Assembly (NCBI RefSeq): GCF_002157855.1
Contig: NZ_CP020880.1
Span: 1,550,001-1,614,000, forward strand
Origin: Sutcliffiella horikoshii
GTDB lineage: Bacteria > Bacillota > Bacilli > Bacillales > Bacillaceae_I
Length of the DNA: 64,000 nt
Reading direction: 5' to 3'
Shown here: in pieces, positions 45,837 through 53,610 of the stretch
Position numbering within the stretch: position 1 is the first letter of the stretch
Layout: every line of letters begins with the position of its first letter
Notes under the pieces: model-generated
Told to the model about the DNA's origin: nothing
Database searches by the model: none
What the model saw: only the letters and a program-made list of their open reading frames with translations
Translations under genes and position numbers: made by a program

Positions 45837-47369
45837 ATGAGTCAATTACAAACACAGCAAGAAAAATCTACCTCCATGCTTGATAGATTCTTAGGAGGCG
45901 TAGAACGGTTAGGGAATAAGCTTCCAGATCCTTTTATGCTATTTGTCTATTTATCTCTTTTTATTATTGGAATTTCCTTTGCAGTTAATCAGTTTGGAGT
46001 AACGGTTGAACATCCCGGAACGGGGGAAGAACTGGCTATTAAGAGCTTATTGTCAGGAGAAGGAATTGAATTCATTCTTACCTCGATGCTTACCAACTTC
46101 ACTGGTTTTGCACCTTTAGGTCTAGTGCTGGCAATGATGCTTGGAATAGGGCTTGCTGATAAAGTGGGATTGATTGAAGCAGGGATCAAGAAGACTATAT
46201 TAAATGCACCAAAAGCTTTGATCACCTATGCGGTCGTTGGTACCGGAATTCTAGGAAACCTTGCATCGGATGCAGCGTTTGTTATAGTACCGCCCCTTGC
46301 TGCCATGATTTTTTATACAGTTGGCAGGCACCCTCTTGCTGGGCTTGCAGCAGGTTTCGCGGGTGTTGGTGCCGGGTTTACAGCAAATGTCATAGTTGCT
46401 GGAACAGATGCATTATTGTCTGGTATTGCGACAGAAGCCATAAAACCTTTTGACGAGTCGTTAATCGTCACACCTGTAGACAATTATTATTTTATGGTGG
46501 TCTCTGTATTCATTCTTGCGGTGGTGGGGGCCTTAATTACGGAAAAAATTATCGAACCGCGACTTGGAACATATAAAGGAAAAGTAGATAAGGAACTAGA
46601 AGAGCCAAATCCTCTTGAAAGCAAAGGATTAAGAAATGCTGTACTGGCTGGACTTGCTTATTTGATCTTGTTGGCAGTTGGAGTATTTTGGCCGGATTCC
46701 ATTTTGAGAAATGAAGACGGTGGACTTGTTCCTTCCCTATTCCTTACTGCCATCGTACCCATCACCCTATTCTTTTTCATCGTAGTAGGTGTTGCTTATG
46801 GGGTGACAGTAGGGAAAATTAAAAACACGGCAGATGTGCCAAAATTGATGACAGAATCCATGAAAGATATGGCAGGATATATTGTCCTTATTTTTGCAGC
46901 AGCACAGTTCATCGCATACTTTAATTGGTCGAATCTTGGAATATGGATTGCTGTTAATGGAGCGGGGTTCTTAGAAAGCATGAACCTGACAGGAATTCCA
47001 GGAATTATTGGTTTTGTTCTACTTGCAGCCGTATTGAACTTGATCATTTTCAGTGGATCTGCACAATGGGCTCTGATGGCACCAATATTTATCCCTATGT
47101 TTTGGATGCTGGATTATCACCCTGCGTTCATTCAGGCGGCATTTCGTATCGCGGATTCCTCCACAAATATTATTACACCATTGAATCCTTATATTATCGT
47201 CGTCTTGGCGTTTATGAAAGATTATGATAAAAAAGCAGGACTGGGGACTTTAATTGCTTTAATGTTGCCATACAGTCTTATTTTCTTAGGTGTCTGGATC
47301 ATATTATTGGTTATTTTTGCACTAGGTGGCATCCCAATTGGGCCAGGTGTAGAAATGATGATTAAATAA
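45837..47369 (+). CDS. abgT: AbgT-family transporter
   Basis: This 510-residue, multi-helix membrane protein is of the AbgT family, whose members import p-aminobenzoyl-glutamate or export sulfonamides. Family blocks include LDRFLGGVERLGNKLPDPFMLF, LVLAMMLGIGLADK, GNLASDAAFVIVPPLAA, GFTANVIVAGTDALLSGI, FSGSAQWALMAPIFIPM and RIADSSTNIITPLNPY. ATG 45837 has AGGAG eight bases upstream. Import of the substrate of the two M20 hydrolases is the natural inference. Confidence 0.93.
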   Translation: MSQLQTQQEKSTSMLDRFLGGVERLGNKLPDPFMLFVYLSLFIIGISFAVNQFGVTVEHPGTGEELAIKSLLSGEGIEFILTSMLTNFTGFAPLGLVLAMMLGIGLADKVGLIEAGIKKTILNAPKALITYAVVGTGILGNLASDAAFVIVPPLAAMIFYTVGRHPLAGLAAGFAGVGAGFTANVIVAGTDALLSGIATEAIKPFDESLIVTPVDNYYFMVVSVFILAVVGALITEKIIEPRLGTYKGKVDKELEEPNPLESKGLRNAVLAGLAYLILLAVGVFWPDSILRNEDGGLVPSLFLTAIVPITLFFFIVVGVAYGVTVGKIKNTADVPKLMTESMKDMAGYIVLIFAAAQFIAYFNWSNLGIWIAVNGAGFLESMNLTGIPGIIGFVLLAAVLNLIIFSGSAQWALMAPIFIPMFWMLDYHPAFIQAAFRIADSSTNIITPLNPYIIVVLAFMKDYDKKAGLGTLIALMLPYSLIFLGVWIILLVIFALGGIPIGPGVEMMIK

Positions 47370-47423
47370 GTTTAGGAGTAGGCAAAAGTACTATTTTACG
47401 AAAATTATTCATGAAGTCATTTA

Positions 47424-47464
47424 CCCTCACATACCATATATAAATTTGGTTATGTGGGGGATTT
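47424..47464 (+). promoter_or_regulatory. Hairpin that holds the ribosome binding site of the HPr-like gene
   Basis: CCCTCACATACC (47424-47435) pairs with GGTTATGTGGGGG (47448-47460), then T residues. It can act as the abgT terminator, and its right arm is also the GGGGGA ribosome binding site of the next gene. Folding would therefore block translation of read-through transcripts. Confidence 0.6.
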
Positions 47465-47468
47465 TTAT

Positions 47469-47735
47469 ATGGTATCGAAGCAAATAACGGTCGCACTCGA
47501 ATACGGACTTCATTCCAAGCCAGCTCACTACTTTGTTGAAAAAGCAAGTAGTTTTGTTTCAGACATACATGTAGTAAGGCACAATAAGATAATTGATGCA
47601 AAGAGTTACCTTGGTTTATTGTCGCTTGGAATTTCTAATGGCAGTGTCGTGACAGTGAAAGCAGAAGGTTCTGATGAAAAGGAAGCAGTAGAATGGTTGA
47701 CCAGGTTTTTAAAAGGGGAAGAAGTGTTGTACTGA
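47469..47735 (+). CDS. HPr-like phosphocarrier paralogue
   Basis: This 88-residue protein has the HPr fold and length. His15 (GLHSKPA, equivalent to the PEP-dependent phosphorylation site) and Ser46 (DAKSYLGLLSLGI, equivalent to the HPr-kinase site) are at the exact canonical positions, but Arg17 is replaced by Lys. Crh proteins lack His15, so this is not Crh. It is far from any ptsI and sits next to transport and membrane genes. It could be a second HPr with PTS or regulatory duty. GGGGGA lies seven bases before the ATG. Confidence 0.82.
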   Translation: MVSKQITVALEYGLHSKPAHYFVEKASSFVSDIHVVRHNKIIDAKSYLGLLSLGISNGSVVTVKAEGSDEKEAVEWLTRFLKGEEVLY

Positions 47736-47741
47736 AGATAG

Positions 47742-47772
47742 CAGGTGGATGCATGAGTCCATCTGTTTTTTT
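47742..47772 (+). terminator. Terminator of the HPr-like gene
   Basis: CAGGTGGA pairs with TCCATCTG, followed by seven T. Confidence 0.8.
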
Positions 47773-47909
47773 CATTTTGAAAGGAAATTTTTACATTCCT
47801 CCAACGGACAAGTTCATGTTATACTCTTCGAATGAATATATGTCCATGTTTATGTATGGCATAAATGTGGGTAAATACCTTCGTATAACTGGAAATGGAG
47901 GAGAACACC

Positions 47910-48899
47910 ATGAAAGCTCGCGATTCCTTCTTTGATAATGCGAAGTTTATCTTAATTTTTCTTGTTGTATTTGGGCATATCATTTCTCCATATCGTGCAA
48001 ATGATGAATGGCTTGTGTCCATCTACCATTTTATCTTTATTTTTCATATGCCAGCATTTATTCTTTTAGCAGGGCATTTCAGTACCAACTTTCATAAAAA
48101 AGGCTATTATGTAAAAATTATTACGAGATTATTAGTGCCATATTTAATTTTACAGACAATCTATACGCTGTTTTACAGTCAGCTTTATGCAGATCCATCT
48201 ATGACCTTGGAATACTTCACCCCAAGATGGGCGATGTGGTTCTTATTGAGTATGATTGCCTGGAAACTGATGTTGCCATTGTTTGGAAAATTACAGGCAA
48301 GATACAGTATTCTGTTGGCAATACTTTTAGGTGTCGTAATTGGATATGTGGATATCCCAGAAAGATTCTTAAGCTTGGATCGAACGTTTTATTTCTTCCC
48401 ATTCTTTTTGATAGGGTATTATTTAACCAAAACAGACCTATTTGAGAAGTTGAAAAACGGTGCGTATCGAGTACATGCTTCTGCATTTCTTGTCATGCTG
48501 TTTGCTGGAATTTACTTTTTGTTAGGTGGAATTGATGGAGCAAGTATCCTTTATGGGACGTACACCTTCTCTTCTGTGATCGATATGTTGATGCGAATTG
48601 GCATATATGCAGGCAGCATGCTTGTAACCATAGCGTTTTTCGCACTTGTGCCAAAAGATAAGTATATCTTTACTGGTATTGGAAGAAGATCGTTTTATGT
48701 GTATATCCTACACGGCTTTATCATTAAGTGGTTCTTTGAAACGAGCTTTGGCCAAGCTGTCAACTCGCCAGCAGGATATATGTTGCTTCTTTTATTGAGT
48801 ATTCTGGTAACGGTGGTAACAGGAAATAAATACGTGGTAAAAGCTATTCAGACACCTTTTGGGTATTTGAAGGAAAGCTTGTCGTTGAAGAATGGTTGA
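47910..48899 (+). CDS. Acyltransferase-3-family membrane protein
   Basis: This 329-residue protein has about ten membrane helices and the acyltransferase-3 (OafA/YrhL-like, fucose/sugar acyltransferase) opening FDNAKFILIFLVVFGHIISP. The FHMPAFILLAGHF and SFYVYILHGFIIKW blocks follow. B. subtilis YkrP and YfiQ are of this kind. It probably acetylates or otherwise modifies a surface polymer; the acceptor is unknown. ATG 47910 has GGAGG eight bases upstream. Confidence 0.88.
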   Translation: MKARDSFFDNAKFILIFLVVFGHIISPYRANDEWLVSIYHFIFIFHMPAFILLAGHFSTNFHKKGYYVKIITRLLVPYLILQTIYTLFYSQLYADPSMTLEYFTPRWAMWFLLSMIAWKLMLPLFGKLQARYSILLAILLGVVIGYVDIPERFLSLDRTFYFFPFFLIGYYLTKTDLFEKLKNGAYRVHASAFLVMLFAGIYFLLGGIDGASILYGTYTFSSVIDMLMRIGIYAGSMLVTIAFFALVPKDKYIFTGIGRRSFYVYILHGFIIKWFFETSFGQAVNSPAGYMLLLLLSILVTVVTGNKYVVKAIQTPFGYLKESLSLKNG

Positions 48900-48907
48900 T
48901 AAGTGAG

Positions 48908-48945
48908 CCGCCCCGGTAACCTTTATGGTTGTCGGGGCGGTTTTT
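48908..48945 (+). terminator. Terminator of the acyltransferase gene
   Basis: CCGCCCCG pairs with CGGGGCGG, followed by five T. Confidence 0.92.
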
Positions 48946-49010
48946 GGTTTTCTGGGGAAAATTGTAAAATAAGCGAATTGTAGAATAGTCTCATGCTTGT
49001 TGTTCATGGT

Positions 49011-49112
49011 TGTGATGAAGACCTGAGTGACGAGGAAAAAGGAGTAGGGAGGTCCTCATAGTGTGATGAAGGCATGAGTGACGAGGAAAAAGGAAGAGAG
49101 AGGTCCTCATCG
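49011..49112 (+). repeat. 51-bp tandem duplication, each unit able to fold as a hairpin
   Basis: Two copies (49011-49061 and 49062-49112) share TGTGATGAAG, TGAGTGACGAGGAAAAAGGA and GAGGTCCTCAT. Within each, ATGAAGACC can pair with GGTCCTCAT. A third start, GGTATGAAGAAAG, follows. No protein-coding sense is evident. Confidence 0.85.
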
Positions 49113-49168
49113 CCGGTATGAAGAAAGAACTTAATGAATACAGCCACTTTTTAAGTGTAGTAAAATGG

Positions 49169-49387
49169 TTCGGTCAAAATTCTCCTTGCTTCGGACATTT
49201 GAACCTTGAAAAACTGGAAGTTCGGTCAATTCACTGTGATGTTTGGTCAACTTTCACCGGGCGTTCGGTCATTTCAATTTTTGGTTCGGTCAATTATTGG
49301 AAAACTTCGGTCAACTTTTCGAAAACTTTGGTCAACTCTGCGAAAACTTCGGTCAACTTTCAAAAATCTTCGGACATTTGCTATGGA
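49169..49387 (+). repeat. 21-bp period array of TTCGGTCAA-type units
   Basis: Ten units start with TTCGGTC, TTTGGTC or TTCGGAC at 49169, 49190, 49221, 49242, 49264, 49285, 49306, 49327, 49348 and 49369. Seven of nine spacings are exactly 21 bases, one is 22 and one 31. The most similar units are at 49285-49368 (TCAACTTT, GAAAAC). All three frames are open over parts of it, because 21 is a multiple of three. Confidence 0.9.
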
Positions 49388-49453
49388 CAGCTCAAAAAAT
49401 AACAAGCAAAATAACCTCAGTATCCTGAGCTGCCCAGTAGCAATAAATCCTTA

Positions 49454-49909
49454 TTACTGAAAAGTCTTTTCCCACTCGCTCAAATGTAAGACACCTAATT
49501 CAGGTTTGGCTTCCTGGTCAAGTAGAGCAAGATACTCCAAGCTATTGCCGTCCGGATCTGCAAAATAATAGCAGGCTGCGGGCATCCATGCGTGGACAAC
49601 GGGTTCGCTTGCGTTCAATCCAAAGCTTGAGGAAAGCTCAATACCTTTTGTAGCTAAAAATGTTGGGACGCTCCGCAACTGTTCGAGCGAAACCTTAAAT
49701 GCAAAATGGGAGCGAACAAACTCATGCTCATTTACTTCCCAAATTCCTAGCATCTGTTGTTTCTTTCCTGAATCACCTAAAAAGAAAAATGCCACTCGCC
49801 GCTCTTCTAAAAAGTAAGCAAGCTCCAATCCCAGGCTTCTATAGAAAGCTACCGCCGACTCCAAACTTATCGTTTTCACATGAGTCTCATATAATTCAGC
49901 ATTTTTCAT
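49454..49909 (-). CDS. VOC (glyoxalase/dioxygenase-fold) family protein
   Basis: This 151-residue protein has the paired beta-alpha-beta-beta-beta modules of the VOC superfamily: ETHVKTISLESAVAFYRSLGLEL, VRSHFAFKVSLEQLRSV and the C-terminal FADPDGNSLEYLAL. Likely metal ligands are His10 and a late Glu. Substrate unknown; fosfomycin-type and glyoxalase-type activities are both possible for the fold. AGGAGG lies upstream of the ATG. Confidence 0.85.
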   Translation of the reverse strand: MKNAELYETHVKTISLESAVAFYRSLGLELAYFLEERRVAFFFLGDSGKKQQMLGIWEVNEHEFVRSHFAFKVSLEQLRSVPTFLATKGIELSSSFGLNASEPVVHAWMPAACYYFADPDGNSLEYLALLDQEAKPELGVLHLSEWEKTFQ

Positions 49910-50011
49910 GGAAAGTTACCTCCTAATGTTTTTTAACTACTTTTATTATAATAGGAGTTCCTAAACCTGACCTCAGGAATAAGTGCGAAGATTCCATACT
50001 ACTTTAGACCG

Positions 50012-50044
50012 AAAAAAAACACACAACCAAATACGGTTATGCGT
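50012..50044 (-). terminator. Terminator of the 93-aa membrane protein gene
   Basis: On the minus strand ACGCATAACC pairs with GGTTGTGTGT (two G-U pairs), followed by eight T. Confidence 0.75.
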
Positions 50045-50059
50045 CTTTATCACATTATA

Positions 50060-50341
50060 TTATGGAGTTTGTTTATTTAAATCTTTTGGAGCCATTTTGA
50101 CACCACGATAGTTGTTCACAACCCAGATCCCTAACAGTGAGAGAACGGTGGACATCGTAATGATAGCGGGCAATAGGTCAGTGATTCTTGCAATTAGACT
50201 ATAAAGGATTCCAAAACTGACCATTGTAAGAATCACACTGACAAAATGAACTTTTTTGTTCAGATAGGCCATTAAACCTCCACCTGAAAAAACAAGCATA
50301 CCTAACAAGAATAGCGCAATCATTGGAAAAAGATATTCCAT
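50060..50341 (-). CDS. Small multi-pass membrane protein, unknown
   Basis: This 93-residue protein has three hydrophobic segments and a short polar tail (NNYRGVKMAPKDLN). No family recognised. Two ATGs compete: 50350 lies only two bases after GGAGG, while 50341 lies eleven bases after it and is preferred. It is divergent from the Nudix gene. Confidence 0.6.
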   Translation of the reverse strand: MEYLFPMIALFLLGMLVFSGGGLMAYLNKKVHFVSVILTMVSFGILYSLIARITDLLPAIITMSTVLSLLGIWVVNNYRGVKMAPKDLNKQTP

Positions 50342-50437
50342 GTCTTGCATAACCTCCGTTATGATGGTTTTTGTTTCTTTATGTATAGTATATCATAAAA
50401 ATGAGAAAAGATTCAGATAACGGAGAGGAGGACGCTT

Positions 50438-50887
50438 ATGAAGATAAGACAAGCGGTAGGAGCGATTGTAACAATAGGCAATGAATACATACTAATACTA
50501 AAAACAAAAATAAATACGACAGAAGGCAAAAAAGAAATCCAGGGTGAATGGGATTTTATCAAGGGCGGGGTAGAGAAAACGGATTCCTCTCTTTGTGAGG
50601 CTGTCCTAAGAGAACTAAAGGAAGAAACAGGAAAGGGAACTTTTTCTGTTATAAAAGAATTTGAAGAAAAAATAAGCTTTGAATTTTCTCAAGAAGTAGC
50701 GGACAGGATAGGATATCATTTCCAAGAAATAACCATGTTTCTTGTTGAGTATACAGGTGAGAACAAAGGCTTTCTGCCACAAGATGACGAGATTAGTGAG
50801 ATTGGTTTTTTCAAAAAAGAAGAGGTGCTAAAAAAGCTAGCTCACTACCAAACCAGGGAATTTTTCAAAAACCATTGTTTGAATTAG
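50438..50887 (+). CDS. Nudix hydrolase
   Basis: This 149-residue protein has a Nudix box reading GGVEKTDSSLCEAVLRELKE followed by ETG. The catalytic RELxEETG helix is intact, while the upstream Glu of the GX5E element is replaced by Ser, with Asp just before it. It probably hydrolyses a nucleoside diphosphate linked to another group; substrate unknown. GGAGG lies seven bases before the ATG. Confidence 0.88.
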   Translation: MKIRQAVGAIVTIGNEYILILKTKINTTEGKKEIQGEWDFIKGGVEKTDSSLCEAVLRELKEETGKGTFSVIKEFEEKISFEFSQEVADRIGYHFQEITMFLVEYTGENKGFLPQDDEISEIGFFKKEEVLKKLAHYQTREFFKNHCLN

Positions 50888-50889
50888 GA

Positions 50890-50918
50890 TTGACAATAAA
50901 TAAAAGGGAAAATATACT
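50890..50918 (+). promoter_or_regulatory. SigA promoter of the ABC-F leader
   Basis: Consensus TTGACA (50890-50895) and TATACT (50913-50918) are separated by 17 bases. It starts a leader of about 325 bases before the ABC-F gene and lies just after the Nudix stop. Confidence 0.85.
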
Positions 50919-50996
50919 AATAGTGTAAGACTATACGAGAAAAGGAAGGTACAAGGTGCGATGTGGAATTAATCTATTTCTTAGGAGTGAACTCAT

Positions 50997-51098
50997 GTGA
51001 TTATTAAAATGAGAAACTTGGAGAATTGGATTAGTCTGCCCATTTTTACCTGCCATAAGTATCGATGTATAGTTTCTTCGCTATCCATAATGGATTAG
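50997..51098 (+). CDS. Putative 33-aa leader peptide of the ABC-F gene
   Basis: GTG at 50997 has AGGAG nine bases upstream and opens a 33-codon frame ending at TAG 51096-51098. The same ribosome binding site also serves ATG-TGA at 50995-51000, a start codon directly followed by a stop, so the true leader could be this minimal ORF. A further short frame (ATG 50961, Met-Trp-Asn) follows GGAAGG. All lie ahead of an attenuator, as expected for ribosome-sensing control. Confidence 0.45.
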   Translation: MIIKMRNLENWISLPIFTCHKYRCIVSSLSIMD

Positions 51099-51162
51099 TG
51101 TTATTTTGTGATACTTACTTGTAGAATAGGCGTTGTTTGCATATGCAATCGACTTTTCTTTT

Positions 51163-51193
51163 AAACCTCTCCAGGATTCTGGGGAGGTTTTTT
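51163..51193 (+). terminator. Attenuator terminator before the ABC-F gene
   Basis: AACCTCTCCAG pairs with CTGGGGAGGTT and is followed by six T. It lies 60 bases upstream of the start codon and inside the transcription unit that begins at the 50890 promoter. Confidence 0.85.
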
Positions 51194-51253
51194 GAGATGA
51201 TTGATACAATGGCTGCTCATTTATAAAAAAAAACAATAATGAGGTGCATATGT

Positions 51254-52978
51254 ATGACAGTGATACTACAAGTGAAACAATTGAATAAAAGTTTTGGGGA
51301 AAGGGATATTTTGAAGGATATCTCTTTTGAGATAAGAAATGGTGAAAAGATAGGTTTGGTTGGTTGGAATGGTGCGGGGAAGACCACGTTGATGAAGTTA
51401 TTGATGGGTTCGATCCAACCGGATTCTGGAAGTATTACTAAATTTCAAGATTCATTAAAGATTGGATACTTGCCGCAAAGCACCGATTATACCATCCATA
51501 CAGATCAAGAAATGATAGAGGAGGCAAAAGATCTCTTACGTACAACAAGTGAGTTGGGTTTGGTTAAATCCATTACAAAAGAGGGAGCATCCTCGGACAC
51601 GTTGAGCGGTGGGGAGAAACTTAAACTAGCTTTGGCAAAAATATGGACGCAAACACCGCAGCTTCTTTGTCTGGATGAGCCGACAAACCATATGGATATG
51701 AAAGGTGTAAACTGGTTAGTATCAGAACTAAATAAGTTTGCTGGTGCAGCAATCATCATCTCTCATGACAGATACTTCTTAGATATGACAGTTTCTAAAA
51801 TTTACGAAATAGAAGACTGTAGGCTATTGGAGTATGAAGGGAATTACACAGCCTATCGCCAAGAGAAAAAGCGTCGTCTCGACCAGCAAACTCGTGACTA
51901 TGGGAAGCAACAACGAAAAATAAAAATGATTGAAGATCAAGTTGCCAATTTGAAACAGTGGTCGGAAAAGGCACATAGAGAAGCGGGGAAAAGGGATAAC
52001 CCTGGAGAACGGAAGCAGATGGGGTTAAAAGAATTTGAACGTGTAAAAGCGAAGAAAAAAGATAATCAAATTAAATCAAAGACAAAAAGGCTGGAGATTG
52101 AACTGTTCAAACATAAAGTGGAAAAGCCGAAGGAAGAAGTACAGGTCAAATTTGAATTTGAAACGGATGGTAAAAGAGGCAAAAGAATTCTGGAGGCGAA
52201 AGGGCTAACCAAGCAATTTGATGCTCGACTCCTATTTGAAAAAAGTCATTTTTATGTGAAGCATGGAGAGAGAATTGGGTTAGTTGGTGAAAATGGGGCA
52301 GGGAAAACCACTTTTATCAAAATGCTGTTGGATCAGGAAGCTATTACAAGAGGTTCCTTATGGAAAAGTTCTTCATTGAAAATTGCCTATTTGAGTCAGG
52401 AAGTCAGTGATTTGCCATCCAATAAAACTGCATTGGAATATTTAGACCTGGTTGGGTGGGAACGAATTTCCAAGGCACGCACCATATTTGCAAATATGGG
52501 AATGCAGGAAGAAAAGCTTACCAAGCCACTTAATACCTTGAGCCTTGGTGAAAAGACCAGGGTCAAGTTGGTTCATATGATTATGCAGGAATATGATGTC
52601 TTAATCCTGGACGAACCGACCAATCATCTGGACTTACCAAGCAGAGAACAGATGGAGGCTACTTTGTGTACGTTCAATGGCACGCTCATTATAATCTCTC
52701 ATGACCGCTATTTTATTGAGAAGCTATGTGACAAACTGCTAGTGATTGAAAATAATAGAATCAAACGGGTGGAAACAGGTATAAAAGAGTATGAAGAGAG
52801 TAAAGGGGTGCAGGTGTCATCTTCTGAAAAAGAAACCAGAGAAAAGCTTGCGATTTTGGAGGCCAGGATTACCGAATTATTGGGTAAAATCAGCATGTTA
52901 AAAAGGGATAGCCAAGAATATTCTGATATTGATAATGAGTTACTCAAGTTAATGCAATTAAAAAAAGAATTGGCATAA
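51254..52978 (+). CDS. ABC-F ribosome protection protein (VmlR/Vga-like)
   Basis: This 574-residue protein has two ABC domains and no membrane part. The first carries Walker A GWNGAGKTT (about 37-45), signature LSGGE and Walker B LLCLDEPTNH. The second carries GENGAGKTT, LSLGE and LILDEPTNHLDLPSREQ. The linker has WSEKAHREAGKRDN and VKAKKKDNQIKSK, close to VmlR-type ARE ABC-F factors that push antibiotics such as virginiamycin M, lincomycin or pleuromutilins off the ribosome. ATG 51254 has GAGGTG seven bases upstream. Resistance spectrum is not deducible. Confidence 0.9.
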   Translation: MTVILQVKQLNKSFGERDILKDISFEIRNGEKIGLVGWNGAGKTTLMKLLMGSIQPDSGSITKFQDSLKIGYLPQSTDYTIHTDQEMIEEAKDLLRTTSELGLVKSITKEGASSDTLSGGEKLKLALAKIWTQTPQLLCLDEPTNHMDMKGVNWLVSELNKFAGAAIIISHDRYFLDMTVSKIYEIEDCRLLEYEGNYTAYRQEKKRRLDQQTRDYGKQQRKIKMIEDQVANLKQWSEKAHREAGKRDNPGERKQMGLKEFERVKAKKKDNQIKSKTKRLEIELFKHKVEKPKEEVQVKFEFETDGKRGKRILEAKGLTKQFDARLLFEKSHFYVKHGERIGLVGENGAGKTTFIKMLLDQEAITRGSLWKSSSLKIAYLSQEVSDLPSNKTALEYLDLVGWERISKARTIFANMGMQEEKLTKPLNTLSLGEKTRVKLVHMIMQEYDVLILDEPTNHLDLPSREQMEATLCTFNGTLIIISHDRYFIEKLCDKLLVIENNRIKRVETGIKEYEESKGVQVSSSEKETREKLAILEARITELLGKISMLKRDSQEYSDIDNELLKLMQLKKELA

Positions 52979-52987
52979 TAAGTGAAG

Positions 52988-53033
52988 AGGCTGACACTAG
53001 GTACAATAATAGCCTAATGTCAGCCTTTTTCAT
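52988..53033 (+). terminator. Terminator of the ABC-F gene
   Basis: AGGCTGACACTAGG pairs imperfectly with CCTAATGTCAGCCT, followed by five T. Confidence 0.88.
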
Positions 53034-53039
53034 TTATCA

Positions 53040-53555
53040 TCATGTAGCTGGAGGCGCAGCGCTGTTTTGTGAACTTCTTCTTTTCTGAATGGCGTTCATT
53101 CCCATTACAACTGCTACTAATTCTTCTGTCTCTAAGGCCGTTGTGTAGTCGGATAATTCAAATGCCGCTGCTTCAAAGAAGCTATCTGTTCTTTTGAATT
53201 CTGCAGCCAACTCATCGTTTTCATCAAAAAGTGTATATTCCCTTGAAAATGCAGGGCACTCCAAGCGATAAATTCCACGACCGTGGGCTTTGTATTCATA
53301 AATGGATTTGAAGAATGCGAAACGTTCGCGAAGTTCTCCTAACTCTTTTTCTTCATGATCCTTTATATACCACTTGTTCGAGAAAAAACCGAAACTTCCG
53401 CTTAAAATAATTTTCCCGTCAGGAGCTTTGATATCTACAGCAGCAGAAAAAGCACTCCTTAAATCTAACTTTCCAATAATTTTTTGATCTTCATTAAATA
53501 TCTCCGTTTCTCCAGAAGAGAAGAAGTTATCTGAAAAATAGACTGTCTTTTCCAT
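53040..53555 (-). CDS. Tubby/LURP-one-like domain protein
   Basis: This 171-residue protein is built of repeated beta hairpins with the pattern of LURP-one-related/Tubby-C-like domains (KIIGKLDLRSAFSAAVDI, DGKIILSGSFGFFSNKWYI, EKELGELRERFAFFKSIYEY). A helical stretch near 150 corresponds to the central helix. The Ala/Pro/Ser tail looks disordered. Function unknown; related Firmicute proteins are uncharacterised. Confidence 0.6.
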   Translation of the reverse strand: MEKTVYFSDNFFSSGETEIFNEDQKIIGKLDLRSAFSAAVDIKAPDGKIILSGSFGFFSNKWYIKDHEEKELGELRERFAFFKSIYEYKAHGRGIYRLECPAFSREYTLFDENDELAAEFKRTDSFFEAAAFELSDYTTALETEELVAVVMGMNAIQKRRSSQNSAAPPAT

Positions 53556-53610
53556 TCGCTGTTCCTCCTTTATTTTATATCTATTTATACGAATAAGAAT
53601 TCCGAAAGTT

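Noticed and set aside
49169-49387. Possible CRISPR array
   Set aside because: Units are 21 bases with no alternation of constant repeat and unique spacer of usual length, and no cas genes are nearby.
49118-49402. Open frame of 94 codons and two overlapping frames across the 21-bp array
   Set aside because: The frames are a consequence of a 21-base period without stops. No ribosome binding site favours one of them and the products are low-complexity heptads.
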